Positions 43,490 through 51,286 of a DNA stretch of 64,000 bases are shown here, piece by piece. A program made the position numbers and the translations under genes. The stretch comes from a virus, in IMG/VR virus record IMGVR_UViG_3300017971_000002, positions 1-64,000 of that record. One strand, 5' to 3'. Position 1 is the first letter of the stretch. The number at the start of each line of letters is the position of its first letter. Below the pieces are notes generated by a model. The model ran no database searches and was not told the DNA's origin. It worked only from the letters and a program-made list of their open reading frames with translations.

Positions 43490-44632
43490 TTAATCATCCC
43501 ACTCATCGTCTGTCTGCTTATCCTCGATCTTCTCGCCGTGGACGATCTTGAAGAACTTCTCGGCCAGATTAGGATTCAGATTCAAGAGAGTCTGAGGCCA
43601 AGTCTCTCCGTCCGTGTTGGAGCGAGAAAGAAGATCAAAGAACTCTGCCATCGCCTCTGGCTGAATAGTGTTAAGGTACTTCTGCAAGTTCTTGGTCGTG
43701 TTGGCGCCAAGCTGCTTGGAGAGTTTAATGTCCTTCTCCTGTTCTTTGAACCAGATTGCGATCTCTCTGTTGAGCTGTGTCACTGTCTGAATGTCCAGAC
43801 TCTTCAGAGTATTTTCTATCGTCTTGCTGTACTTGAGTATGACCTTCGCAGCGTCAAGTCCCTTACCTTCCTCTTTCACATACTTGGTGAACACGGAGGT
43901 GGACTTCGGTCCAAGGATACCAAGGAACGTGTCCCTCATGGTGTGGACATTCAGGTTGGGGTTCTTGTTAAGGATGTCAGACACCCTCTTCCATGAACGC
44001 CTGGAAGCCTGAATTGTGTTCCTCTCGGCTCCCGCCTTTGCGCTTGTCTCCGGATCAAGATGATTCGGATGTTTTGCGATGAAGCCAATCACGAATTTAT
44101 GGCACTTTGCTTTGGTCGCCCAATCCAGCCACTCGTTAACCGAGGGCAGAAAGTCGTAACGGTTGAATCTATCAAGTAACGCCGGGTCCAGCTCCTCAAC
44201 CTCGTAGTACCCGTCATCACTGACTGGGTTCATAGCGGCGATTATCCTACACTTGGTTGGCAGCTTTCTATCGTTAAGTCTGCGGTTCAGCACCATGTCC
44301 ATGATGCACTGCATGACCTCGGGCTTACCCCTGTTCAGCTCGTCCAGGAAGAGTATGACATTCTCTTCCATTGTCATGGGCCACCAGGTAGGAGGTGCGA
44401 AGTCCGTGTGAACGACTCCTGACTCTGGGTCCTCGGTGTGCCTCGGCAACCCGATAAGGTCACCGGCGTCAGCCAACTGTCCAAGGAATTTGGTTACGAC
44501 TCGGTAACCTTTTCCCTCAAAGTAAGTTCTGACGCACTCACTTTTACCAATACCATGCTTTCCTTCCAGAAGTATGGCCTGGTCGTCTGGAGTGGCTTCT
44601 ATGATTGCCATTGTTTCTTTTATGTCTGGCAT
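43490..44632 (-). CDS. MoxR-type AAA+ ATPase
   Basis: 380 aa, AAAGGATCATT Shine-Dalgarno. Walker A EGKHGIGKS (23-31), Walker B VILFLDELNRG (90-100), sensor 1 IIAAMNP near 129-135, arginine-containing LDPALLDRFNRYDF near 145-158. The C-terminal half is helical and specific to this protein. Works with the VWA partner (41637) as a chaperone-like remodeller. Confidence 0.87.
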   Translation of the reverse strand: MPDIKETMAIIEATPDDQAILLEGKHGIGKSECVRTYFEGKGYRVVTKFLGQLADAGDLIGLPRHTEDPESGVVHTDFAPPTWWPMTMEENVILFLDELNRGKPEVMQCIMDMVLNRRLNDRKLPTKCRIIAAMNPVSDDGYYEVEELDPALLDRFNRYDFLPSVNEWLDWATKAKCHKFVIGFIAKHPNHLDPETSAKAGAERNTIQASRRSWKRVSDILNKNPNLNVHTMRDTFLGILGPKSTSVFTKYVKEEGKGLDAAKVILKYSKTIENTLKSLDIQTVTQLNREIAIWFKEQEKDIKLSKQLGANTTKNLQKYLNTIQPEAMAEFFDLLSRSNTDGETWPQTLLNLNPNLAEKFFKIVHGEKIEDKQTDDEWDD

Positions 44633-44708
44633 AATGATCCTTTCTTGGTTTAGTTATCGGTTTAGGTTAGTTAGTTTGATCACTCATCGTTTTAAATTTA
44701 GTCAATTT

Positions 44709-44993
44709 TTATTTTTCGTCAACTTCTTTTTTGGAATTATCTTTGATCTTGTCCAGGAGCTCCTCGCCCTTTCTATATATCTCCTGTGAATCTTTATCCT
44801 CCTCGATCTGGCCTGAATTCTTTTCCTCATAGAGCTTGTCCAGAATCTGATTTGCCCATTCACTCTGTGCTTTGAATACCATAACACCTTGATCGAGAAG
44901 TGAGTTTATGCCTTTCACAAAGGTGAATAGTAAGACTGCAATTATAGCCAACAATCCTATACCTATCCATCCTATCAATAATGCAGTTTCCAT
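44709..44993 (-). CDS. membrane-anchored coiled-coil protein
   Basis: 94 aa. N-terminal TM helix (LIGWIGIGLLAIIAVLLFTF, residues 5-24) then charged helix (QILDKLYEEKNSGQIEEDKD...). AGGAGATACA Shine-Dalgarno. Could be a holin-like or membrane-tether protein. Family unknown. Confidence 0.65.
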   Translation of the reverse strand: METALLIGWIGIGLLAIIAVLLFTFVKGINSLLDQGVMVFKAQSEWANQILDKLYEEKNSGQIEEDKDSQEIYRKGEELLDKIKDNSKKEVDEK

Positions 44994-45008
44994 TGTATCT
45001 CCTATACG

Positions 45009-45146
45009 TTAAATATCCTTTAGAAAATCCTTCCTTTTTCTCTTGTAAGGCTCCATACCTTTTCGTGTTGTGTTCTTTTTCTTCTTATTGTTTGATCCTA
45101 TTTTTCTATTCAGTTCTTTCTTAGAAACACGATCTGTCCTTCTCAC
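45009..45146 (-). CDS. 45-aa very basic protein, GTG start
   Basis: GTG 45146 behind a perfect AAGGAGGTACAA; 45 aa with about 40 percent Lys/Arg (RTDRVSKKELNRKIGSNNKK ...). Resembles small ribosomal or nucleoid-binding proteins in composition only. Confidence 0.6.
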   Translation of the reverse strand: MRRTDRVSKKELNRKIGSNNKKKKNTTRKGMEPYKRKRKDFLKDI

Positions 45147-45156
45147 TTGTACCTCC

Positions 45157-45969
45157 TTAACCAGTTGGTAATTGGTCTGCTATAATCCGATGGAATAGTG
45201 AGTCCCGCCGATTTATTTTTGAAACATAGTTCTTGGTCTCGGTTGCTAATGCCTCCATATAATGTGTTTCAAGAGAGTCCAGTTCAACACCTTTCAAACT
45301 CTTTTCAAGTAACATATATCTAAAAGCCTGTCTTCCCCCTCCGTTATAATAAGCCAATGCGCCGTTTCTATTGTTCTCGATTAGTTTGATTCTTTTGATC
45401 AACCAGTCCATATACCAAGCTCCCATCCTCATATTTATTATCGGATTGAACGCAGTTTTATCCGTACAAGTCATACTCCATTCTGCGCAGATCATTGCTT
45501 GGGTCTCTGGCATTATCTGCATTAGACCCTCAGCTCCTGCTTTTGAAACAGTGTCCTTAAAAAACTTACTCTCTTGATATATCTGGGCTGTTAGTAATGA
45601 TGGGGTTAGGACCTCATATGTATTGGCCAGACTAACAATCTCCTCAGCATATATGTATGCAGTGTCAACTGAAATATGATCACAGTATTTCAGAATTATG
45701 TTCTTGACACCCTGTACATCCAATCCTCTTTTATTGATCTTAAGGATTAACCTGTTCACCTTATCATCGATCTGGTTCATCCTATCACCGATGTTATCTG
45801 TCATGATATCAATCTTGTTCACAAAGAAAATAAACAGCAGAAGCATCAACGCCAAGCTGATTATTCCTCGGAACTTAGATATAAACATCAATGTATCGAC
45901 CCAGGGTCTTTTCTCTTCCTTGGCTTTTCTTATATTGCCTATTAGCCCTTTCAAATTGTCTCGGATCAT
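45157..45969 (-). CDS. membrane-anchored lytic transglycosylase (SLT)
   Basis: 270 aa from ATG 45969 behind AAAGGAAAACA. TM helix (IISLALMLLLFIFFV, about 36-51). SLT domain: TAQIYQESKFFKDTVS with the catalytic Glu, SKAGAEGLMQIMPETQ, FNPIINMRMGAWYM, ALAYYNGGG. Cleaves the glycan backbone of peptidoglycan; membrane anchoring with a periplasmic domain suggests a role in lysis or in local wall opening rather than a free endolysin. Confidence 0.87.
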   Translation of the reverse strand: MIRDNLKGLIGNIRKAKEEKRPWVDTLMFISKFRGIISLALMLLLFIFFVNKIDIMTDNIGDRMNQIDDKVNRLILKINKRGLDVQGVKNIILKYCDHISVDTAYIYAEEIVSLANTYEVLTPSLLTAQIYQESKFFKDTVSKAGAEGLMQIMPETQAMICAEWSMTCTDKTAFNPIINMRMGAWYMDWLIKRIKLIENNRNGALAYYNGGGRQAFRYMLLEKSLKGVELDSLETHYMEALATETKNYVSKINRRDSLFHRIIADQLPTG

Positions 45970-45994
45970 TGTTTTCCTTTCCTTTAAAGAAAAT

Positions 45995-46038
45995 AGGCTC
46001 AACCTTCCTGTTCTTATTGAACAGGTTCAGTTGAGCCT
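45995..46038 (-). terminator. long hairpin terminator
   Basis: AGGCTCAAC/GTTGAGCCT closes over an inner CCTGTTC/GAACAGG hairpin, followed on the minus strand by TATTTTCTTT. Ends the HNH transcript ahead of the transglycosylase. Confidence 0.75.
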
Positions 46039-46058
46039 CTGGATATGCTACTCTCATT

Positions 46059-46595
46059 TTACTTGATGTAATTGTACCAAGATGGGTGATCCACCCTATC
46101 CAGGTTGAGGAACTTGTGCCTTATATTGTCGCAAACGGTTTCCACGATGTCGGGAACGACCGGACGTTTTATTAGTTTCATACCTGCCTCTTTCAAGGTC
46201 TTGCAGTCCTTCTTATTGTTACATTTTTTACAGGCCGTAACAATATTAGTCCAGATTGATTGTCCACCCTTACATCTTGGAATGATGTGGTCGACTGTGA
46301 ACTCCCGAACCGATACCTTTCGACCGCAGTATTGGCATCGGCCGCCATCTCGTTTCCATATATTGACCTTTGAATAGAAATCACGGAGCGGTCTCTTTTT
46401 GTTGATCTTAACAAAGTAGTTCATACGCATCACTGCGGGAAGACCAATCTTCTCACCAAATACATCGAAGAACTGGTCATCATATACCTCCACAATACCT
46501 GCTTTGTTTTTATCCCACAGCAGCATAGCCCTGTCCATCTCATGTATCGACAGAGGCATATCGTTTTGGTTAACTATCAGAACTCTTCCTTTCAT
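46059..46595 (-). CDS. HNH endonuclease
   Basis: 178 aa. CQYCGRKVSVREFTVDHIIP (about 86-105), CKGGQSIWTNIVTACKKCNN (about 107-126) are the full HNH core with two CxxC zinc pairs. N-terminal 70 residues (VLIVNQNDMPLSIHEMDRAM) match the McrA-like HNH family seen in many bacteria and phages. Overlaps the previous gene by 26 nt. Could be a mobile nuclease or DNA-packaging helper. Confidence 0.85.
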   Translation of the reverse strand: MKGRVLIVNQNDMPLSIHEMDRAMLLWDKNKAGIVEVYDDQFFDVFGEKIGLPAVMRMNYFVKINKKRPLRDFYSKVNIWKRDGGRCQYCGRKVSVREFTVDHIIPRCKGGQSIWTNIVTACKKCNNKKDCKTLKEAGMKLIKRPVVPDIVETVCDNIRHKFLNLDRVDHPSWYNYIK

Positions 46596-46998
46596 CTTTT
46601 CCTTCTTTCAATAACTTCATCTTGATAAGTTTTAATCTGATTAGTGAAAGTAATCTTAACCCTTCATCCTCGCTCCTTAAATCAAGAAGGGCCATTGCCT
46701 TATTATTTATTATTCCTTTGACCTGCCGTGCATAGAAATCTATGAATTCCTCTTTGGTCTCTTTCCTTTTCTTCATTGATTCGGAAAGATCCAAGTCCCA
46801 TTGTATATGATAATTTGGTTGGGTATGATGCCTGTTGTCCATAAACAACAAGTCTATTATAATATCGTTTCCTTTGGTCGCATACTCTTGCTTGATTTTC
46901 TTATGCACCTTCTTGTCAAGATAGAAACGTACAGATATTCTTAGGACTGACTCCAACTCCTTTATACTAAACTCTGATCCTATGCATCTATACTTCAT
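46570..46998 (-). CDS. unknown protein
   Basis: 142 aa. Basic, helical (VHKKIKQEYATKGNDIIIDL; RLKLIKMKLLKEGKDERKSS) with a HHTQPNYHIQWDLDLSES centre. Family unknown; sits between dNMP kinase and HNH genes with 8- and 26-nt junctions. Confidence 0.66.
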   Translation of the reverse strand: MKYRCIGSEFSIKELESVLRISVRFYLDKKVHKKIKQEYATKGNDIIIDLLFMDNRHHTQPNYHIQWDLDLSESMKKRKETKEEFIDFYARQVKGIINNKAMALLDLRSEDEGLRLLSLIRLKLIKMKLLKEGKDERKSSDS

Positions 46999-47006
46999 GT
47001 ATATAT

Positions 47007-47672
47007 TTATGATAGGATTCGATCTTTGATCACCTCATTGTTAATGGTTTCTGCAGACCCATATAGATCCTCTAATGTTCCATTATTCTCGACAATAAAG
47101 TCCCAAAATTTATATTCATCAAGCGAAGTCTCTGATTCGTGCTCCTGAAAATCTTCCTTACGAACCATCTTCCTCTCTATCCTAATTGAGATGGGATTTA
47201 TACCCGGTGTTCCCTTAAACAATTCAATCTCATTCGGAAAACGAACATCGGTAACAATTATGTTATCGGCTTCTGAATTCTGAACCCTTGATATTAATTT
47301 CTTGACCCAATAATCATCGTCAATTCTCTTGCGGAATATGTCGGTTCCATATAACTGAAGAAGTATTCTGGTGAGGTCTGTCTTGTCCTCAAAGAAATTA
47401 TCTTCTTTAGTCTCCAGATCATTGAGATGTGGCTCTATGGTGAATTGACAGGTGCAAGACAATAACATTAAATCTTGTCGAATGGCCCTCACCTTACTAT
47501 TTATATACTCATATAGTTTTTTAAAGTCGTCCCTAGAACCTTCTTTCACGTCCTTTGCAAAAAGGTCAAAGGTAACTGTTCCTTCATTAAGCTGGATCAC
47601 CTGACCAAGGTATTCAGCAAACTGATTCTTACCGGACTGTAGTTTGCCCGAAACAAGGAAAACATTTTTCAT
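47007..47672 (-). CDS. deoxynucleoside monophosphate kinase (T4 gp1-like)
   Basis: 221 aa from ATG 47672 behind GAGGAG (a GTG three codons upstream is possible). P-loop SGKLQSGKNQ near 6-15; LLQLYGTDIFRKRIDDDYWV near 105-124 matches the T4 gp1 substrate-binding block; IIVTDVRFPNEIELF near 139. Phosphorylates dNMPs for phage DNA synthesis. It has its own promoter at 47700. Confidence 0.88.
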   Translation of the reverse strand: MKNVFLVSGKLQSGKNQFAEYLGQVIQLNEGTVTFDLFAKDVKEGSRDDFKKLYEYINSKVRAIRQDLMLLSCTCQFTIEPHLNDLETKEDNFFEDKTDLTRILLQLYGTDIFRKRIDDDYWVKKLISRVQNSEADNIIVTDVRFPNEIELFKGTPGINPISIRIERKMVRKEDFQEHESETSLDEYKFWDFIVENNGTLEDLYGSAETINNEVIKDRILS

Positions 47673-47699
47673 TGATTTCACTCCTCTTCAATTTAATAA

Positions 47700-47727
47700 A
47701 ATATAGTAAATTTTATTTTGTTGTCAA
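47700..47727 (-). promoter_or_regulatory. phage-type promoter TTGACA-N16-TATATT
   Basis: Minus strand TTGACA (47727-47722), 16-nt spacer ending TTTAC, TATATT (47705-47700). Drives dNMP kinase and genes after it. Confidence 0.75.
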
Positions 47728-47729
47728 CC

Positions 47730-48917
47730 TTATGCGCCAATCTTTAAAAAGACCGATGATGTATTACCTATGCTACTTGTGGAATACTTATATACGAATT
47801 TAAAAAAGTCATCATTGGCGTGTAGTGCTATCTGGAGTGCTTGAACCTTGGATGATAGTATGTCACCGACCTGGTTTATATCGCCTTTCTTCTCTATGGT
47901 CAATTCCTCTATCACCTTTTCAAGGTCTTTCATGTCTTTGAAGTTACGAAGGAAGCCAACATCCAACTCCTTCCTTTTCTTGAGTTCCAATATTATATGT
48001 AGAAAGAAACCTAAAAACTTTTCACTAATTTGTTCATCTATTATTATCTCATTTCGAGAGAACTGTATCACTTTACCTTTGGTGTTTTTTTCTAACCAAC
48101 CAACCATGGCAGTAAAACCTACTCCCCCGGCAAGTCCCTTCTTTCCCTTTTGTTTGATCTCACCCTTGACCCGAGTTCCAATCTTCCGGGTACTCCGAAT
48201 CTGGAACTTTATATTATCATCAAGATCGATGAGGAGAGCGTCCTTGGTCATGGCTGTCAACTTGGTCATAATATTATGCTTTATCTGATCAAGCTCGACA
48301 TCCGCTTCCTTCGACATCTCGGCAATATTGAACCACTTAACGGGGGGATTTTTTGTGGCTTTCTTCAATGATATACCAACGATGTTTCGGCCGCCCTTAG
48401 CCTCCCTCATCATATATTCGTTTATATCTTCAATCGTCTTGAATTTTAATATCGTGCGTAATGTCTTTGTGGGATTCTTAAACATCCATACATCTGCGGG
48501 GTTCCATTTGTTTATATCCATGCCCGATACATTGGCGTCCTTGAGTAGTTTCTTAACGTGTGCCTCGAGCTGCTTGACTACATCACTATCTTTATGGAAT
48601 GTATCTTTTTTTGTGGCCTTAAGTTCTTTCTTAATTGCCTCTGCTGTATAGCATGTACCGACCAGCCATTTTTCATTACTCAATAAAGATTCAAGTATCA
48701 GGGCCGGGCTCCCGGTCCCGAAAAACCGCTGAAAAAGGGAATTTAGCTCCTTGATCAATACATCGTTACTGGTTTTCTTAATGTATTCGATACATTTGAT
48801 AGCGTTGGAAAATCTTTTCTCTATATAAAACGGAGTGATCATGGCAACCGCGGTCTCAAAGACCTTCGCCTTCTTGGTTCCAAGTTGCCCTTCGTTTAAT
48901 ATTGTTTCAAATTTCAT
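47730..48917 (-). CDS. large unknown protein with capsid-targeting-like leader
   Basis: 395 aa. Leader MKFETILNEG with LNE followed by G at residues 7-10, an exact prohead-protease-type site. The rest is a lysine-rich, mostly helical protein with a strand-rich middle (LLIDLDDNIKFQIRSTRKIG). The dispersed GC-rich repeat copy 4 lies inside (encoding GTGSPAL). No enzyme motifs recognised. Last of 11 leader-bearing proteins in a row on this strand. Confidence 0.75.
   Translation of the reverse strand: MKFETILNEGQLGTKKAKVFETAVAMITPFYIEKRFSNAIKCIEYIKKTSNDVLIKELNSLFQRFFGTGSPALILESLLSNEKWLVGTCYTAEAIKKELKATKKDTFHKDSDVVKQLEAHVKKLLKDANVSGMDINKWNPADVWMFKNPTKTLRTILKFKTIEDINEYMMREAKGGRNIVGISLKKATKNPPVKWFNIAEMSKEADVELDQIKHNIMTKLTAMTKDALLIDLDDNIKFQIRSTRKIGTRVKGEIKQKGKKGLAGGVGFTAMVGWLEKNTKGKVIQFSRNEIIIDEQISEKFLGFFLHIILELKKRKELDVGFLRNFKDMKDLEKVIEELTIEKKGDINQVGDILSSKVQALQIALHANDDFFKFVYKYSTSSIGNTSSVFLKIGA
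48703..48715. repeat. dispersed GC-rich palindrome, copy 4
   Basis: GCCGGGCTCCCGG, followed by TCCCGAAAAACCG, which is the complement of the CGGTTTTTCGG seen beside copy 2. Lies in frame within the 47730 gene. Confidence 0.6.
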
Positions 48918-49323
48918 GTAAATAACTAAATCCTAACTCTGGCCAAAAACTTTTATACTTGACCTTGGGTAACATTTTCTTGATCGCAGCGATCACTTCC
49001 TCTTTGTTTTTGACATCCTTCCAGTTTAACCATCCGACGGAGTTGTCTCCCATAATAGAATGTGCTCTTCCAGGTTCATAGTAAAAACCAAAGAGTTTTT
49101 TACCTGGTATATGTTTGATAACATCCCTATGTAAAAATGTCGCTGGCCATGCATATATCTTAGGTTTCTTTTTATCTTCAATGAAAAATCTGGCTCCCCA
49201 TCCATCCTTATCAATCGTTTTTCTTACTTCATCACTTGAAGGATTTACAAAAAACTCAACAGCACGTCCCTTTAACTTTACAGTCTTGAAATATTTTTCA
49301 TTTAAAAGATCACTAAATTTCAT
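48907..49323 (-). CDS. leader-bearing protein, KIYAW family
   Basis: 138 aa from ATG 49323. Leader MKFSDLLNEKY. Shares with 49325 and 50373 the EKY.KT start, VE.F.NP, ARFF/VRFG, KIYAW, a following H, and a K-rich end (IKKMLPKVKY), so these are three paralogues. Small alpha/beta domain of unknown role; leader predicts packaging into the head. Confidence 0.75.
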   Translation of the reverse strand: MKFSDLLNEKYFKTVKLKGRAVEFFVNPSSDEVRKTIDKDGWGARFFIEDKKKPKIYAWPATFLHRDVIKHIPGKKLFGFYYEPGRAHSIMGDNSVGWLNWKDVKNKEEVIAAIKKMLPKVKYKSFWPELGFSYLHEI

Positions 49324-49324
49324 T

Positions 49325-49738
49325 TTAAATCTTGAATGGTTTTCCGCCAAACGGTCTAAAGGTTTTTGCTTTTGGTAACATCTTCTTTATTCTTTCTATA
49401 AGTTTCTTTTTGTTTTTAAATCTTGCAAATGAATACTTCTGATCTGTATATATAATTTCAGGTGTTCTAAACTCATAGTAAAACCCAAAATCAAAGTCAA
49501 CCCCATCTGGATTCTCTTTCATATTTGGGTGAAGTATTTCTCCTCCCCATGCATATATCTTTCCGTTTGGTTTGTCTATTACACCAAATCGAACAGAGCC
49601 GCCCCATTGTTTTGCTATTGATTGAATTTCGGTTGGCGCTGGATTTTCAAATACTTCCACAGTCTCATATCCAACGGGAAATGTTTTTGCCCTTACAGTC
49701 TTTAAATATTTTTCATCCAATACATCTCTGAATTTCAC
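49325..49738 (-). CDS. leader-bearing protein, KIYAW family, GTG start
   Basis: 137 aa from GTG 49738, which overlaps the previous stop (GTGA) and gives the leader MKFRDVLDEKY exactly; the upstream ATG would put five extra residues before it. Blocks VEVFENP, VRFGVIDKPNGKIYAWGG, RIKKMLPKAK shared with its paralogues. Confidence 0.73.
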   Translation of the reverse strand: MKFRDVLDEKYLKTVRAKTFPVGYETVEVFENPAPTEIQSIAKQWGGSVRFGVIDKPNGKIYAWGGEILHPNMKENPDGVDFDFGFYYEFRTPEIIYTDQKYSFARFKNKKKLIERIKKMLPKAKTFRPFGGKPFKI

Positions 49739-50376
49739 TGACTCTTTCTCCATTTATAATATGAATCATATGCCTTTATCATTTCATATACTTTCTTATA
49801 TGTATCCAGCTCCTTGAAAACTCTCTTCCTATAAGCGTCAGATCCCTCTCTAAAACCCTTCACCAAATTGAATTTTTCTTGAACCCACTTTGGAGATAGA
49901 TTCAAAAAGAATGAAGGAGAAAGTAAAAAATATTCCTTTGTATCCAATACAAGTTCATCATATTTCTTCTTTATTCCGTCTTTATATGTATCTATCAATG
50001 CGGCTGCTGTCTTTTTATTTTTAGTAACATCCGTCAAGTCCTTGACCTCTTCTGAATATTTTACATTCCATTTGCCCTTCGGAATGACTACATACACCTG
50101 ACCAAACACAGACGCTTTTGCTGGAGCGGTTGTAACAAAGACAGGTTTTAAAATTCCAATCCCTTTAAGAATTGCCTGCATTTTTCCATGTGTTGTATCC
50201 AATATCTTACCTTTGAACGCCAAATCCTTTCTGTCGTTTTTTATTTTGTTTGCCCCGTGTGAGAATTTTAGATTGTGTCCTCTATACATCACAGGACTGC
50301 TTCCCATTTTCTTTAAATGAGAGAGCAACTCTGTGTGAGTCGCCTGTTCCTCATTGAGAAGATCGGTAAATTTCAT
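49735..50376 (-). CDS. leader-bearing protein, possible ADP-ribosyltransferase-like fold
   Basis: 213 aa. Leader MKFTDLLNEE. SPVMYRGHNLKFSHG near 27-41 and KPVFVTTAPAKASVFGQVYV then VIPKG near 77-101 recall the R and S-T-S/FG segments of ART-like toxins found in phages (Y-R-G, then F-x-T/S near FG). The expected Glu is not certain. If real, it would resemble T4 Alt, an ADP-ribosyltransferase packaged in the head and injected with the DNA. Confidence 0.62.
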   Translation of the reverse strand: MKFTDLLNEEQATHTELLSHLKKMGSSPVMYRGHNLKFSHGANKIKNDRKDLAFKGKILDTTHGKMQAILKGIGILKPVFVTTAPAKASVFGQVYVVIPKGKWNVKYSEEVKDLTDVTKNKKTAAALIDTYKDGIKKKYDELVLDTKEYFLLSPSFFLNLSPKWVQEKFNLVKGFREGSDAYRKRVFKELDTYKKVYEMIKAYDSYYKWRKSQ

Positions 50377-50783
50377 AGATCAACCTTTAAACTTTTTAAC
50401 CTTCCTTTGTCCATTCCAATTATTCCGATGTATTTGACTTGGGGTATAAGTTTCTTAATCTTCTTTTTGAAACTATCCTTGTTTTTAAATGATACCCACT
50501 GAGGCGCCCATGTACTTCCAAGTGCAGGTTGTCCAGGGGTCCATTGAAACGCCCAATCAAAGTCTATATGCTTCAATAACTTTTCATGTATCTTGTCACC
50601 CGTCCAGGCATATATCTTTCCGTTCTTCTTATCCTCGACACCAAATCGAACATCCTTAAAGAGACCCGCTTTACTTATGGCCTTTATCTCGCCGGGATCT
50701 GGATTGACAAAAATCTCAACAACATCGCCATCTACTTTGGTGGTTTTCATGTATTTTTCATTGAGAAGATGTTTGAATTTCAT
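50373..50783 (-). CDS. leader-bearing protein, KIYAW family
   Basis: 136 aa. Leader MKFKHLLNEKYMKTTK, then VEIFVNPDPGEIKAISK and VRFGVEDKKNGKIYAW, closest of the three to 49325. Overlaps its downstream neighbour by 4 nt. Function unknown. Confidence 0.75.
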   Translation of the reverse strand: MKFKHLLNEKYMKTTKVDGDVVEIFVNPDPGEIKAISKAGLFKDVRFGVEDKKNGKIYAWTGDKIHEKLLKHIDFDWAFQWTPGQPALGSTWAPQWVSFKNKDSFKKKIKKLIPQVKYIGIIGMDKGRLKSLKVDL

Positions 50784-50784
50784 T

Positions 50785-51027
50785 TTATTTGAATATCCTT
50801 TGAATCTGTTGACCTAACCAAATGACAGGATCGCCCGTTCTTGCCTTGGCGACACCATAAGGCATCATTCCCTTATCAGTAAAGTATTTGTATAGTTTAT
50901 CAAAGGCATCGGTGTCAGTTTCGACCTCGCCTGTTTTTATAATGAGCTTTAGTTCCTTTGGATTATTGATCAATTTCTTAATGTCGGCCTTCTGATCTTC
51001 TATTATGAATTTAGTGAATCTTCCCAT
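50785..51027 (-). CDS. small leader-bearing protein
   Basis: 80 aa. Start MGRFTKFIIED (IIE then D) is a divergent form of the leader. Body basic and helical with a possible DNA-binding look (FTDKGMMPYGVAKARTGDPV). Family unknown. Confidence 0.66.
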   Translation of the reverse strand: MGRFTKFIIEDQKADIKKLINNPKELKLIIKTGEVETDTDAFDKLYKYFTDKGMMPYGVAKARTGDPVIWLGQQIQRIFK

Positions 51028-51035
51028 GGTGTCTC

Positions 51036-51278
51036 CTATAGTTTTTTGACAAACGTATCAACCAGTTTAGACCACTGTTTCTCTAATTCAAATAATTTCT
51101 TATATGTTCTTTTTGTATCATTCTGAGAAGGAACATCCTTGCCTGTCATATGATGGGTGATTAATTCAATATCATCCTCATCCATTTCATCGACATTAAC
51201 AAATGCCTTTAGGGCATCACCGATATCTTTCCTTTGATTTGGTGTCATTTTTTCATTTACAACTTGCTTAAAGTCCAT
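51036..51278 (-). CDS. small leader-bearing protein
   Basis: 80 aa, AGGAGGAAATAT Shine-Dalgarno. Leader MDFKQVVNEK. Body helical and acidic in the middle (NVDEMDEDDIELITHHM). Family unknown. Confidence 0.66.
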   Translation of the reverse strand: MDFKQVVNEKMTPNQRKDIGDALKAFVNVDEMDEDDIELITHHMTGKDVPSQNDTKRTYKKLFELEKQWSKLVDTFVKKL

Positions 51279-51286
51279 ATTTCCTC

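Noticed and set aside
45875-46057. 60-aa minus ORF between HNH and transglycosylase genes
   Set aside because: It runs through a strong terminator hairpin, lacks a Shine-Dalgarno and overlaps the transglycosylase start by 95 nt.
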